In this document: piece by piece, positions 23,493-33,807 of the stretch | Position numbering within the stretch: the first letter of the stretch is position 1 | How the letters are laid out: every line of letters starts with the position of its first letter | Source of the DNA: Halichoerus grypus | Lineage: Eukaryota > Chordata > Mammalia > Carnivora > Phocidae | DNA length: 64,000 nt | Direction of reading: 5' to 3' | NCBI RefSeq assembly: GCF_964656455.1 | Contig: NC_135719.1 | Span: 131,545,444 to 131,609,443, forward strand | Translations under genes and position numbers: made by a program | Notes under the pieces: model-generated | Database searches by the model: none | Told to the model about the DNA's origin: nothing | Seen by the model: only the letters and a program-made list of their open reading frames with translations

Positions 23493-24456
23493 GTAGCTGC
23501 GGGTGACTGTGGTGGCGGCGTCCAAGATGTCAACCAAGAATTTCCGAGTCAGTGACAGTGACTGGATTTGCCCTGACAAAAAAATGTGGAAATGTAGACT
23601 TTGCCAGAAGAACCAGCTGTAATAGATGTGGTCGGGAGAAAACAACTGAGGCTAAGATGATGAAAGCTGGGGGTAGTGAAATAGGAAAGACACTTGCAGA
23701 AAAGAGCTGAGGCCTTTTTAGTGCTAATGACTGGCAGTGCGAAACATGCAGTAATGTGAATTGGGCCAGAAGATCGAGTGTAACATGTGTAATACTCCAA
23801 AGTATGCTAAGTTAGAAGAAAGAACAGGCTATGGTGGTGGTTTTAATGAAAGAGAAAATGTTGAATATATAGAAAGAGAAGAATCTGATGGTGAATATGC
23901 TGAGTTGGGACGTAAAAAGAAAAAATACAGAGGGAAGTCCGTTGGTCCTGCATCTATTTTAAAGGAAGTTGAAGATAAAGAATCTGAGGGAGAAGAAGAG
24001 GATGAGGATGAAGATCTTTCTAAATATAAATTAGATGAAGATGAGGATGAAGATGATGCTGATCTCTCAAAATATAATCTTGATGCCAGTGAAGAAGAAG
24101 ATAGTAATAAAAAGAAATCTAATAGACGAAGTCACTCAAAGTCTCGATCTTCACATTCACGATCTTCATCACACTCATCCTCCCCCCTCAAGTTCAAGGT
24201 CTAGGTCAAGGTCCCATTCAAGAAGTTCTTCCAGTTCGCAGTCAAGATCTCATTCCAGTTCCAGAGAACCTTCGAGATCTTGTGGGTCAAAATCAAGATC
24301 CAGCTCCAGGTCCCACAGGGGCTCTTCTTCCCCACGAAAAAGATCTTATTCAAGTTCATCATCATCTCCTGAGAGGAACAGAAAGAGAAGTCGTTCTAGA
24401 TCTTCTTCATCTGGTGATCGCAAAAAAAGATGAAAAAGATCATGGTCACCCGAAAG

Positions 24457-24530
24457 CCAGGTGATTGGTGAAAACAATAAACAACCCTGAGCCCAGGGCC
24501 AACCCCTCGGAACACCACTACTTTACCCAG
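24457..24530 (+). other. Retained alternative ZRANB2 exon inside the retrocopy
   Basis: After the SPE codons the copy carries the segment starting CCAGGTGATTGGTGAAAA, which ends the short isoform (stop TGA at 24488-24490). It runs on to TTTACCCAG at 24530. The next bases, GCACCACAGGTCGTC, are the last exon that gives the long isoform's RRHRSSSG...SSSKKK tail (stop TAA at 24592-24594). So the parent mRNA included the alternative exon. Exon borders are inferred from memory of the two human isoforms. Confidence 0.75.
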
Positions 24531-26330
24531 GCACCACAGGTCGTCTTCTGGATCATCCCATTCTGGTTCCCGTTCAAGTTCAAAAAAGAAATAATGTATT
24601 GAAATTTACATCTTAAAAAAAAATCAGTACAGTGCATGAAGCATATTTTTTAAGAAGTTGATGTCTTACTTGGTCAGAAATGATAAATCTGCTAGTGGAG
24701 GTGCATGCCTTTCATTGCTTTTCAGAACAATACAGCTGTGTTTATTTGTGAAATTAAAAGTAAATAGTATTTTAAGCCATAATGTCCCAAAATATATGCT
24801 CTATCATTCATTATTTACAACCATTTGCTTCACTTAAAACCATTTCAGCTATGACAAAATACTTTGTTTCCTAATTTGAACTCTTGTTTTTTTTCATTTC
24901 CAAATATGAACTGTCTGTTGACTGAAGACAGGATAACCTAGGCTTGCCTGAACTTTGGGCATGGAGGCAAGACTGTGGTAAAGTAGTTGGAAACAATCTG
25001 TTTATATTATTCTGGGAAAAGGAGTCCACCTGTTTATGTTAATCTAGTCAAAGTGATTCTTATCAGAAAAGGTAAAACTAGTTGAAAAAGCCAACTGGAA
25101 ACTTATTTTGAAATTCCCTATGCTGAGAGTGCCTTAGAATCTTTGTCTCTCTCTCTTACTCAGTTTTGCTTTTTGTACCACCACATTTAATGAAGAAAAA
25201 TCTTGAGAATTGCAGAAGGAAAGATGTGTTATTTCTCCTTGCCTGACACATGATTTTGAGCAAAAGTGTAAAACCAGTTCCTCTCTTTACTGGTATTACT
25301 GATGAGAAAAACATCTATTTTAAGATGTTTATCTTAATATTTTAAGAAGCTTTATGTGATATCCTTTAAAAACCCAGTTATCACATATGGTAGTGCAGAC
25401 AAAGTTAAATCATAGTTAATGAGGAACAAATTGAAGAAAGCTTCAGAAGTATATTTCTCTGGTTGAAAGACCAACAGAGATATTGTGAATTTAAGTGAAC
25501 ATTTATTTGCCTTGAGATGTTCAAACACTGCATAAAATTTTCTTTTGAGTAACAAATGAATGCTTATTTCTGAATGACACGCAGAAATACTTATTGTTCC
25601 TATTCCCTTGAAATTACTTATGGCTTAAAATACTTTCAGAGTTTGTTTTATTTCTCAAAATTAAAATCTGGTCACTTGAGCTCCATTATGTCCTCTGGCT
25701 TAAAAACAGAAAGGTTTCTCTTAGCAGTATCTTCAGTGACAATGCAAGGTAAGTATATTAAGGGAAATCGACAGTGTGCTGGGGACTTTTTGTCATGGGG
25801 ATCAGTACCCACTTTTGGGTTTTTTTTTCCTTAATTTTAAATTATTGTCTACTGCAATTAAAAATTTAAAAGTTTTAAGGTGTTCAGCAGACAGACCAAA
25901 CAAAATTATTTCTTTTATTTTAAAATGAGTGATTTTTCTCTTCAACTTATCTAAAGATGAAAGCAAAATACCTTATGTAGAAGTATTTTGATAATATTTT
26001 TACAATGAACTTCCCCTTGTTTTTTTACGTCTTAATTTTCTTTGCTACATTTACTGTAGATTGCACAAGAACTTTTACTCTCTTGTAATTGTGCCTCAGA
26101 CTTCTTGAAAGTCCACCTTCTAAATTGCCCAGATGATCTTCTAGAGTCTACATGTTACCATTGGTTTATTCTTGTGCTTTGTGTATTTGAAACTTTGGCT
26201 GTACTAAGCAAATGCAAGGTTATAAATTTAGCTAATAGTTTACAGACAATTCAGATGATTATGATTTCATTTGGTTTAACTAAGCTGTACTAGTTCATTT
26301 CATGAGGAAATGATGCTGTAGACAAATGTA

Positions 26331-26376
26331 AATAAAGCTGTGAGTGAAGCATCAAGTGGCATTTGTGAGAAATAAA
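26331..26376 (+). other. Two relic polyadenylation signals of the ZRANB2 retrocopy
   Basis: AATAAA occurs at 26331-26336 and again at 26371-26376. The A run at 26385-26393 begins about 9 bp after the second, so the retrotransposed transcript probably used the distal site. Confidence 0.75.
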
Positions 26377-26390
26377 TTAGAATTAAAAAA

Positions 26391-26405
26391 AAATTAGGAG
26401 TTGGA
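26391..26405. repeat. Target-site duplication of the ZRANB2 retrocopy, right copy
   Basis: AAATTAGGAGTTGGA, 14 of 15 bases identical with 23478-23492, directly after the poly(A) remnant. Confidence 0.85.
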
Positions 26406-26814
26406 AAGCTCGTGAGATAATTCACATCCTGGGTTCCCTTCCTCTGGAGCCTGGATGTTTATGGGGGGGGAGTGTTGCCATAAGGTGGCTTCTGTGAAGA
26501 AAGCAAAGTGCCATGATTCTGAGGGTGTGCCTACAATTATAAGAGACAACTGCCAACATGAGCCTTAGTGTGGTTTTCTTAATCTATTCTGGAATTGGCA
26601 AACCTTGATTAGATTTTGATCTAATTAGATGCAATTTGTAGTTACTTGATTTGAAAAATAATCTATGACTTTGTTGAAGTTTGCTTATGAATGTCTCATG
26701 TCACTCTGAGGAGTCTGTTAATCATATTAAACATAGATCTATCTCAATTTAAGTGAAACTGAAGGGAAAAAAACACACAACAATCTGGGTTCTAGACTGA
26801 TGGAGCCTAGGGTT
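26406..26814. other. Unassigned spacer
   Basis: No gene or named repeat. A run of nine G lies at about 26463-26471. Confidence 0.5.
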
Positions 26815-26828
26815 CTAGGTGAATTTTA
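26815..26828. repeat. Target-site duplication of truncated L1, left copy
   Basis: CTAGGTGAATTTTA repeated exactly at 27135-27148. Confidence 0.9.
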
Positions 26829-27134
26829 TTATTTTTTTCTTTTTCTTTTATTTTTTTAATTAAATTTTATTTTATTATGTTATGTTAGTCACCATACAAT
26901 ACATCATTAGTTTTTGATGTAGTGATCCATGATTCATTGTTTTCATATAATACCCAGTGCTCCATGCAGTACGTGCCCTCCTTAATAACCCATCACCGGA
27001 CTAACGCATCCCCCCTCCTCCCCTCTAAAACCCTCAGTTTGTTTCTCGGAGTCCATAGTCTCTCATTGGCTCATCTCCCCTTCCGATTTCCACCCCCCTT
27101 CATTTTTCCCCTCCTTCTCCTAATGTCCTCCATG
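26829..27134 (-). mobile_element. Carnivore L1, severely 5'-truncated, 3' UTR only
   Basis: On the minus strand it covers only the last about 300 bp of a carnivore L1 3' UTR: AACAAACTGAGGGTTTTAG, GGGTATTAAGGAGGGCACGT, GCATGGAGCACTGGGTATTAT, AATGAATCATGGATC, then the A-rich tail (poly-T on the plus strand). Exact 14-bp direct repeats flank it. The perfect duplication and low divergence point to a recent insertion. No coding sequence remains. Confidence 0.92.
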
Positions 27135-27148
27135 CTAGGTGAATTTTA
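27135..27148. repeat. Target-site duplication of truncated L1, right copy
   Basis: Exact 14-bp match to 26815-26828. Confidence 0.9.
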
Positions 27149-27439
27149 AATAAGTGAATACCATTTTTACTGATGTGTTTAGCAGTAGGTAGGCATATGT
27201 GATTGTGATAAAGGCAGGGAGCAGGGTCATGAAATGCAACAGAGCTAGATTGAATCACAACTTTGTCATTTATTATCTACTCTGGCTTATAAATAGTTAT
27301 TATAAGTTATTACATGATAATCCCTTCCTTCCTTTCTTTTCTTCTTTCTTCCTCTCCTCAGCTTTTTCATTCTCTCTTCTTTCTCCATTTTTATTTATAT
27401 ACATGAAAGATGTATATGCAATCTATGATTATATTATAT

Positions 27440-28286
27440 AATGTATATTATATATCCATCAGGAGTTTTATTTGTGGGAAAATTTTAGTTACAAATTTAA
27501 TTTCTTTAATTGACTTAAGGCTATTAAGATTTACTATTTCTTCCCGAATCCATTTTTGTAATTCTGTCTTCCAAACAATTTTTTGTATCTAAATTCTCCA
27601 ATTTACTGCCATAAAGTCATTCAAACTATTCCCTTAATTATTTAATGTCTGTAGGAACTCTAGTTGTGTCCACTCTTTCATTACTAATATTTATTGATAA
27701 TTTGTGCTTTTAGTTTTCTAGTTCAATGATTTCTGCTCTTTATTATTTCCTTCCTTCTATCTTAATTTGGTCTAGTTTTCCTAATTTTGTGAAATGGAAA
27801 TTTCAATCATTGATTTAGATCATTCTTCTTTTCTAATATATAAATTGAAAGTCATAAATTTCCCTCTAAACACTGCATTAGCTGCATTCCACAAATTTTG
27901 ATATGCTATATATTTAAACATTTTTATATAATTGACAACAAGTTATATATATTTAAAGTCTTTTTATATATGTATATTATTTACATTATACACACACACA
28001 CACACACACACATCAATAACACAATTAAGGTACTGAACATATCCATCACTCCCAAGAGTTATTACCTCATAACCATTTGCCCCTTTGCAATCCGTCCATT
28101 TGGCTTCTCTTCCCCACACCCATGTAACCTCCTTTCTTATACTGTAGATTACTTTGCATATTCTAGAGTTTTATATAAATGATTCATAAAGTATGCGTTC
28201 TTTTTAATCTGGCTTCTTTCACCAGGTGTAATTATTTTGAGATTTTTCTATGTCCTAACAAATGTGAGTAGTTCATTTTATTTTTA
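27440..28286 (-). repeat. Old L1M fragment (ORF2 end and 3' UTR), antisense
   Basis: GCTGCATTCCACAAATTTTGATATG at about 27880 is the complement of a well-known L1 ORF2 stretch. At 28160-28260 the plus strand is the complement of the L1M 3' UTR segment containing 'gtgaaagaagccagat'. A (CA)n tract at 27990-28012 interrupts it. The element resumes after the SINE at 28552-28766. Confidence 0.65.
27990..28012 (+). repeat. (CA)n microsatellite, short
   Basis: About 11 uninterrupted CA units inside the antisense L1M remnant. Confidence 0.9.
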
Positions 28287-28537
28287 TTTTATTCTATTTT
28301 TATTTTATTTAAAAAAAAGATTTATTTTAGTGAGAGAGAGAGCACAGAGGCATGCTTATGCAAGTGGGGGGCAGGGCAGAGGGAGAGGGAGAGAGAGAAT
28401 CTCAAGCAGACAGCCTCCCTCCCTGGCCCTGCTGAGTGTGGAGCCCAGTGTGGGGCTTGCTCTTATGACCCTGAGATCATGAGCTGAGCTGAAATTAAGA
28501 GTTGGAAGCTTAACTGACTGAGCCACCCAGGCGCCCC
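28287..28537 (-). mobile_element. SINEC, older copy inside the L1M remnant
   Basis: The minus strand starts GGGGCGCCTGGGTGGCTCAGT and carries the pol III-type head, a diverged body and a long A/T-rich tail (TTTTATTTTATT on the plus strand). The repeat TCATTTTATTTTTA occurs at 28273-28286 and 28538-28551, giving a 14-bp target-site duplication. Confidence 0.92.
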
Positions 28538-28551
28538 TCATTTTATTTTTA

Positions 28552-28766
28552 AATGGTATTATTCAATGAAACAATACAATTATATTTACTCATCCACCCT
28601 TTCATGGAAACTCTTTCTAGTTTTTGGTTATTACAAATTAAGGTTGTATGAATGTTAGGTATATGTCTTTGTGTGGACATGATTTTCTTATCTGTTGGTA
28701 AATACCTAGAATTGAATGGCTGGATTTTAGGCATATACTTAACCTTTTAAGAAGCTACCATAATGT
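28552..28766 (-). repeat. Old L1M fragment, continuation
   Basis: The plus strand reads TCTAGTTTTTGGTTATTACAAATTAAGG, TATGTCTTTGTGTGGACATGATTTTC and GGTAAATACCTAGAATTGAATGGCTGG, the complement of the L1M 3' region. It is the continuation of 27440-28286 beyond the SINE. Confidence 0.72.
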
Positions 28767-28928
28767 GGGGCGCCTGGGTGCCTCAGTCAGTTAAGCATCT
28801 GCCTTTGGCTCAGGTCTTGATCCTGGGGTCCTGGGATCAAGCCCCGTGTCAGGCTCCCTGCTCTCTCCTTCTCCCTCTGCCCCTAATCCCCGACTTGCTC
28901 TCTCTCTCTCTCTCCGCTCTATGTCTCC
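28767..28928 (+). mobile_element. SINEC lacking its 3' tail
   Basis: It begins GGGGCGCCTGGGTGCCTCAGTC and proceeds normally to the CT-rich middle (CTCTCTCTCTCTCTCCGCTC), but stops there. No AAATAAATAAAATCTT tail or A run follows, and no direct repeats are evident. The flanking L1M match also fails to resume on the far side. Confidence 0.88.
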
Positions 28929-29186
28929 TGACATAGTAGAATTTGTTATAAATTAGAGGAGAGTAGGTTGTCTCAGAGACATTCTTATATCCATAAAGAG
29001 TATGACCTTAATCATATAAATTTTGTTAACAAAGTTTTGTTGTTTTCAATTTTTATTTAATTACTTCCAGGTTCATATTCTTGTCATATTTTTTTAAATT
29101 AGAAACTCATGATATTAAATTTGAAAAAGCAAGATGTTTTCCTTCTACATGTATAGACTTTCACATAGAGTTACTAACATGCTTTT

Positions 29187-29201
29187 AAAAGTTTGAGCCA
29201 A
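29187..29201. repeat. Target-site duplication, left copy
   Basis: AAAAGTTTGAGCCAA, repeated exactly at 29415-29429, and preceded by TT, an ideal TT/AAAA L1-endonuclease site. Confidence 0.92.
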
Positions 29202-29414
29202 GGGGCGCCTGGGTGGCTCAGACGTTAAGCGTCTGCCTTCGGCTCAGGTCGTGATCCCAGGGTCCTGAGATCGAGCCCCGCATCGGGCTCCCTGCTCGGT
29301 GGGAAGCCTGCTTCTCCCTCTCCCACTGCCCCTGCTTGTGTTCCCTCTCTCGCTGTGTCTCTTTCTGTCAAATAAATAAATAAAATCTTAAAAAAAAATA
29401 AAAATAAAAAAAAT
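29202..29414 (+). mobile_element. SINEC, young, full length
   Basis: It runs GGGGCGCCTGGGTGGCTCAG, GGTCGTGATCCCAGGGTCCT, GAGATCGAGCCCCGCATCGG with most CpGs intact, CT-rich middle, AAATAAATAAATAAAATCTT and an A-rich tail with TAAAA interruptions. A perfect 15-bp duplication flanks it. Confidence 0.96.
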
Positions 29415-29429
29415 AAAAGTTTGAGCCAA
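29415..29429. repeat. Target-site duplication, right copy
   Basis: Exact match to 29187-29201. Confidence 0.92.
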
Positions 29430-31087
29430 TTTATCCAGAATCTTTCAGCTGCTTTAGAGAAATGTGTGCAAAAATGTAAAAGCCTCATGTATTTATCTTT
29501 ATTAATTAGAAAAAGAACATAATGATTTATACATATTGGTTAGGCTGAGTCTGTAGGTTGAAAACGAAAATTCTTTTTCAACTATTGATAACCCAAGGTA
29601 GGTTTTTGATTCAGGATTTATTGCTAATCTTGCAACAATATTTTTTATAAAATGAAGCATTTGCTATTTTCTTTTTTTAAAGTTGTCCATAAGATGCCCT
29701 CGTAAGCGAAAGGCTTAATAGGTTTTATGGCTGTGAATTACTTTCACCAATACTTGAGTACATAACATAATATATACTAAAAGTGCTGAGTCTATTCTTT
29801 GAATTGGTACAAGTTTACATTATTAAAACTTTGCTCAGTTTCTCAATTTTTCTGTTCAAATTTGATTTCAGAACATTCCGTGTTTTTTTTTCCAACTGAG
29901 CTAAACTTGAAGCTTATGGATTTATCAATACACTATGCACTTTTGAACTCTGACATCTGATCCTAAGAAATAAATGTCCTTTTTGTTCCTGTGCATAAGA
30001 GTATATTATTTGGTAAATGTTTTTATCTTAGTCTTATCTAAGCAACTGATCCATGTAGATGGAACCACCATTCCACCACACGTATTTTTATATTTCTCAA
30101 GCCAGTTATTTTCCATTCTGCCTAATCAGGCTAAATTTAAAAAGTAGCAAAACCAAATCTCCATTTCCCCTTTGGATTCCCATTAGTTAAGTTGGATGTG
30201 ACTCAAATAGGAAGGTTTTCTTTTCCTGCTGGTCTCAAAAATAACTGGCCCCTAAAGACCAAACGGAAGAAATGTATTTGGAATATGAAAATAAATGCAG
30301 TCAAGTTTTGATTGAGTTGGAGGGATCATCTTTCACACATTAAGATATAACACTGTTATCAAAGAACAGAGCTAGGAGAATTAACATGTGGCTACAGTGA
30401 GTGAAAGCCATCCATTAATCCTCAAATGGATTAGAAATATTATGGCAGAAAAAATTCTTTGAGGGTGAACTAAAAGGATTTTAGTAATAGAATAAATGCT
30501 AACTTAAAGAAAATGTAGACTATTACAGAGGTCTACAGATGACTGTCTTCAGCAGGAAAAAATAGGAATTTTGGGGGAAAGATTCTGAGAAGCATATTCT
30601 CATCCAGATGCCAGACAAAATTTTCTAATAGAGCTGAGCATCTTTATTTCTTATTTCTGAGTCATTACAATGATTAGAATATGCTATAGTGATGACTGGG
30701 GATATCTACACAGGGGACAGTGTTTTTAAACCATGAACAAGTGGTTCATAGCCTCGACCTTTGTGGGTTGTGGTAAAGCTATTAAATGACCACAAGTTAT
30801 AGTCACTAGCAACTGAGATCAAAAATCACATTTGTGACTTAGGAACAGTGCTTGCCAGTCATATCAAGACTTCTAAGCCATCCATTTGTTTTTGTTTTGC
30901 TTAGTTTTTTGGCATGGCTATTCTTAGCAGACATTTAGCATTAGATCTGTAAGATGGCAAGTGTTTAAGGCAACCCTAGAGGGAGGAAAGGAACTGAAGG
31001 GCTGGGCGAGCACAGGAACTTTTTAGAGGACTGACAGTGACCTAAGCATCTGAATGGGAAGATGCGATGACTTTCCAGTCAGTCCAC
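29430..31087. other. Unassigned noncoding stretch
   Basis: About 1.65 kb with no recognisable repeat and no frame over 60 codons. It could include single-copy conserved DNA. Confidence 0.45.
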
Positions 31088-31106
31088 AAAAAGAAGGGAA
31101 ATGATG

Positions 31107-31328
31107 AGGCGCCTGGATTGGCTCAGTCCGTTAAGTGACCGACTTCTGATTTCGGCTCTGGTCGTGATCTCATGGGTCTTGGGATCAAGCCCCGGCTTGG
31201 CTCCCCACTGATCAGGGAGTCTGCTTGAGATCCGCTCTCTCCCTCTACCTCTGTCCCCACCCCCGGCTGTGTGAGCTCCCTCTCTCCCTTTCTCTCTCTC
31301 AAATAAATAAATAAATCTTAAAAAAAAA
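31107..31328 (+). mobile_element. SINEC, older copy
   Basis: Head GAGGCGCCTGGATTGGCTCAG has one inserted base, and the body shows many differences. The tail is AAATAAATAAATAAATCTT plus A run. The 19-bp string at 31088-31106 (AAAAAGAAGGGAAATGATG, first bases approximate) recurs with two differences at 31329-31347, giving a decayed target-site duplication. Confidence 0.93.
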
Positions 31329-31347
31329 AAAAAGAGGGGAAATGGTG

Positions 31348-33254
31348 GCAAGTACAAAATCACAAATTAATCTTTTCTCCATGGAATTGACAAACATTAC
31401 AAAAGCTGACTGAGCAGCAGTTTATGAGGGCAAGACTCCTGTAATCTTAGAAGATGACAATCTTAGCTGATTGTAGCAGAAGCAGCCAAGGGCTGGTGGC
31501 CGACAACAAGCAGAGGGGCAGTGTTTCAGAGAGATGTTCTATCTGCTCTCAGGGTTCAGGGCAGCCTTCCTGCTGTGAGTGAAGGGAAGGAATCCCAGAC
31601 CCTGGTGGCATTACATTCAGTATAGTCCATCAGAAAACCCAACACTGACACATCGCATGGAACTCTGTTACGGAACAGCACACACATTCAGGTTGCTCTT
31701 GTGGGCAAGGTAAATGGATTTTATAGATATGCAAAGTACACATTTTAATGCTTTATAAGCGTGTACAGAGATTTATATTTTAGCTAAAACTCTTAATATT
31801 GCTGCATGAGATAGTTTTCCTCCCGTTTTTTAAGAATTCTATGTTTCTGGAAGAGGGAACAGACTACATAAAGTATCCCATAAAGGAGTTTACCTAGAGA
31901 AATTCTTGAAAGACTGTATGAATTGTGGCATTACCTATACTTTTTTGTACATGAAAAGCAAGTGTAATATTCTGAGACTTGAGTGCTATTTAAAAAAAAT
32001 AGGTTGGAAAGAAAGGGAGGAAGGTGTTTGAAATTGGTAGAAGATCATCGTTGAGAGTAGGATGACCTACAGTCAGGAATGATGTTCTGAGGGCAGGGCA
32101 GGTATAATGATTGTACTAGAATTCTGAGCCATCTTAGCAGAGCCCTGCAAGATGGGCAGTGTGTAGACATGGGAAACAGATCATACAGAATCAGGAATGG
32201 GGGTGATTACGTGGGTGAGTTCTTTCCACATGTAACTGGTCCCTGGGCTCTGGACCAGGATGATAGCAAGTACGTTTTCTCTGGAAACAGGTTCATGGTG
32301 ACTAGAACTTTGGTTTAGAGAAAAAATGGAATTCTAGCAGTACCATTGCCCTAGGTTGGAGGAGGCTTACTATTAAATAGCACTTATTTTACCTCTGAGA
32401 ATGTCAGGAAAGTAGAGCAAAGCCAAAAATTCCAGCTATGCAGAACTGTAGATGGAAGTGAAAGTGGGAAACCGAGAATCAGATAGACCTCAACAAAAAG
32501 AAGTCCAAGTTCACTTAGACCTTGTTTCACTTCTCTTCCACTCTGGACATACATACACACAACAAAGCAGTTATGCTCTTATATTGCAAAATGCAATTGT
32601 GTTCTGATGCAAATATATGCAAATATATGATCTTGACACATCCAAATTATCTTTCCCCAGCCGTATTTCATTTATATAATTCACCACCACTGTTTACTAT
32701 TTGTAATTTTTTCTTTATACGGAGTTTTGTCATTGTTGTTTGTTGATTCGTTTATTGCTCTTAAGGGAAAAGTGCCACCTGCTCTCTGTAGAGGCAGGTA
32801 CAGAGGTCTCTTTGGAGGAGGTCTTAATTGTCCTAGAAAGGTCATGTAGCCCTTTGGTTATTTGGGAATGTCATGACTAAGCATTCATCTGCCTAGGAAA
32901 TGGGTTGATAGGACTTTATATGCTTTATTCTTAGCTTTGTTTCTTCTTACTGTTGTTTTCTTTTTTCTTTTTTATTGATCCAGTTAGTAATGGCATGTCA
33001 CCCAAACTCCTAAGGCTTTGATAATTAAATTACAGATCATACTATAAGATGAAATTATGCCCATGTGCTTATGGCTCTTTGGGAATGAAAAATTAGCACA
33101 AGGTTTGAAACATTTACATTTTAAATATCTACATGCTAATAAAATTCAAGATGTAGGGGTCATTTTCTTATTTGAAATATTTTTTATGTTTACCTGATAA
33201 GCATGAACAACTTCCAAATGCCTCTCCATTTGTATAATCACCTCCCTTTTGAGT
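31348..33254. other. Unassigned noncoding stretch
   Basis: No gene. The short frame at 32522-32746 has no domain. No repeat confidently named. Confidence 0.45.
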
Positions 33255-33807
33255 GTGAGTAGAATCCATGAAAATGATATTATGACCCTCAAGATTATTT
33301 GTTAAATCATATGGCAAAAGGGGGATACCTGGGTGGGCCTAATTTAGTTACACGAGCCCTTTAAAATGAAGAGACTTTTTTTTAGCAGGTGGTAGAAAGG
33401 GAAGACAGAGAGATTCAAAGCATAAGGATTTGGCACACCATAGCTGACTTGTGGATACAAGGGGGCCACATGACAAAAAAATGCAGGGGGCCTCTGGAAG
33501 CTCAAAGTGGCTCCCTGCTGATAGGCAGCAAGAAAATGAAGACCCATCAGTCCTACTAATGCAAGGTTGCTGACAACAACTTGAACCAGCTTGGAAGCAG
33601 ACCCATCCAGAAGAGTCATCCAGAAATTGTGGGTCAGAGCTTGGCCTGACTGACCCCTTGATTTTGGCTTGTGAGACCATAAACAAAGAGCCTAGTCAGA
33701 CCCACCTGGACCTGTGACCCACAGAAAGTACAAGACAATAAATGGGTATTGCTTTAAGCCACCAAGTTTGTGGTAACTAGCTACACAGCAATAGAAAATC
33801 AATAGAG
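33255..33807 (+). mobile_element. MaLR/MLT-like LTR remnant, diverged
   Basis: It shows TTAAATCATATGGCAAAAGGGG, CCTGGGTGGGCCTAATTTAGTTACA, TTGATTTTGGCTTGTGAGACC and TTTAAGCCACCAAGTTTGTGGTAACTAG, ending near AGAAAATCAATAGA. The order resembles the copy at 10936-11436. Part of the segment between the 'GGCAAAAGG' and 'CCTGGGTGG' landmarks looks deleted. Overlapping frames of 91 and 112 codons on the minus strand are by-products. Confidence 0.6.

Larger units (their letters stand above)
23493..26390 (+). pseudogene. ZRANB2 processed (retrotransposed) pseudogene
   Basis: ZRANB2 (ZNF265) is a nuclear splicing regulator with two RanBP2-type zinc fingers, an acidic region and an RS domain. This intronless copy keeps a short 5' UTR and the start codon at 23527 (MSTKNFRVSDSDWICPD). 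It also keeps both zinc-finger regions, the acidic stretch (about 23980-24100), the RS domain (about 24120-24430) and a 3' UTR of about 1.8 kb. Two AATAAA signals (26331 and 26371) and a short A run end it. Visible lesions are an extra A in the run at 23578-23584 that shifts frame within finger 1, TGA at 23708-23710 (from CGA) and a one-base loss after 23775. An extra C at 24182-24187 and TGA at 24431-24433 (from CGA) follow. The encoded protein is therefore destroyed. The reading frame pieces at 23761-24204 and 24035-24433 are its remains. Compared from memory with the human mRNA, overall identity looks high. Confidence 0.97.

Noticed and set aside
23761..24204. 147-codon frame as an independent gene
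   Set aside because: It is the middle of the ZRANB2 retrocopy, opened by a one-base deletion and closed by a one-base insertion; the apparent first residue is a TTG codon.
29202..29290. tRNA gene in the SINE head
   Set aside because: The head derives from a tRNA and keeps A- and B-box-like segments, but it lacks a proper cloverleaf end and is continuous with the SINE body; the same holds for all SINEC copies here.
33348..33686. 112-codon minus-strand frame
   Set aside because: It lies within the MaLR-like LTR remnant and is antisense to it.
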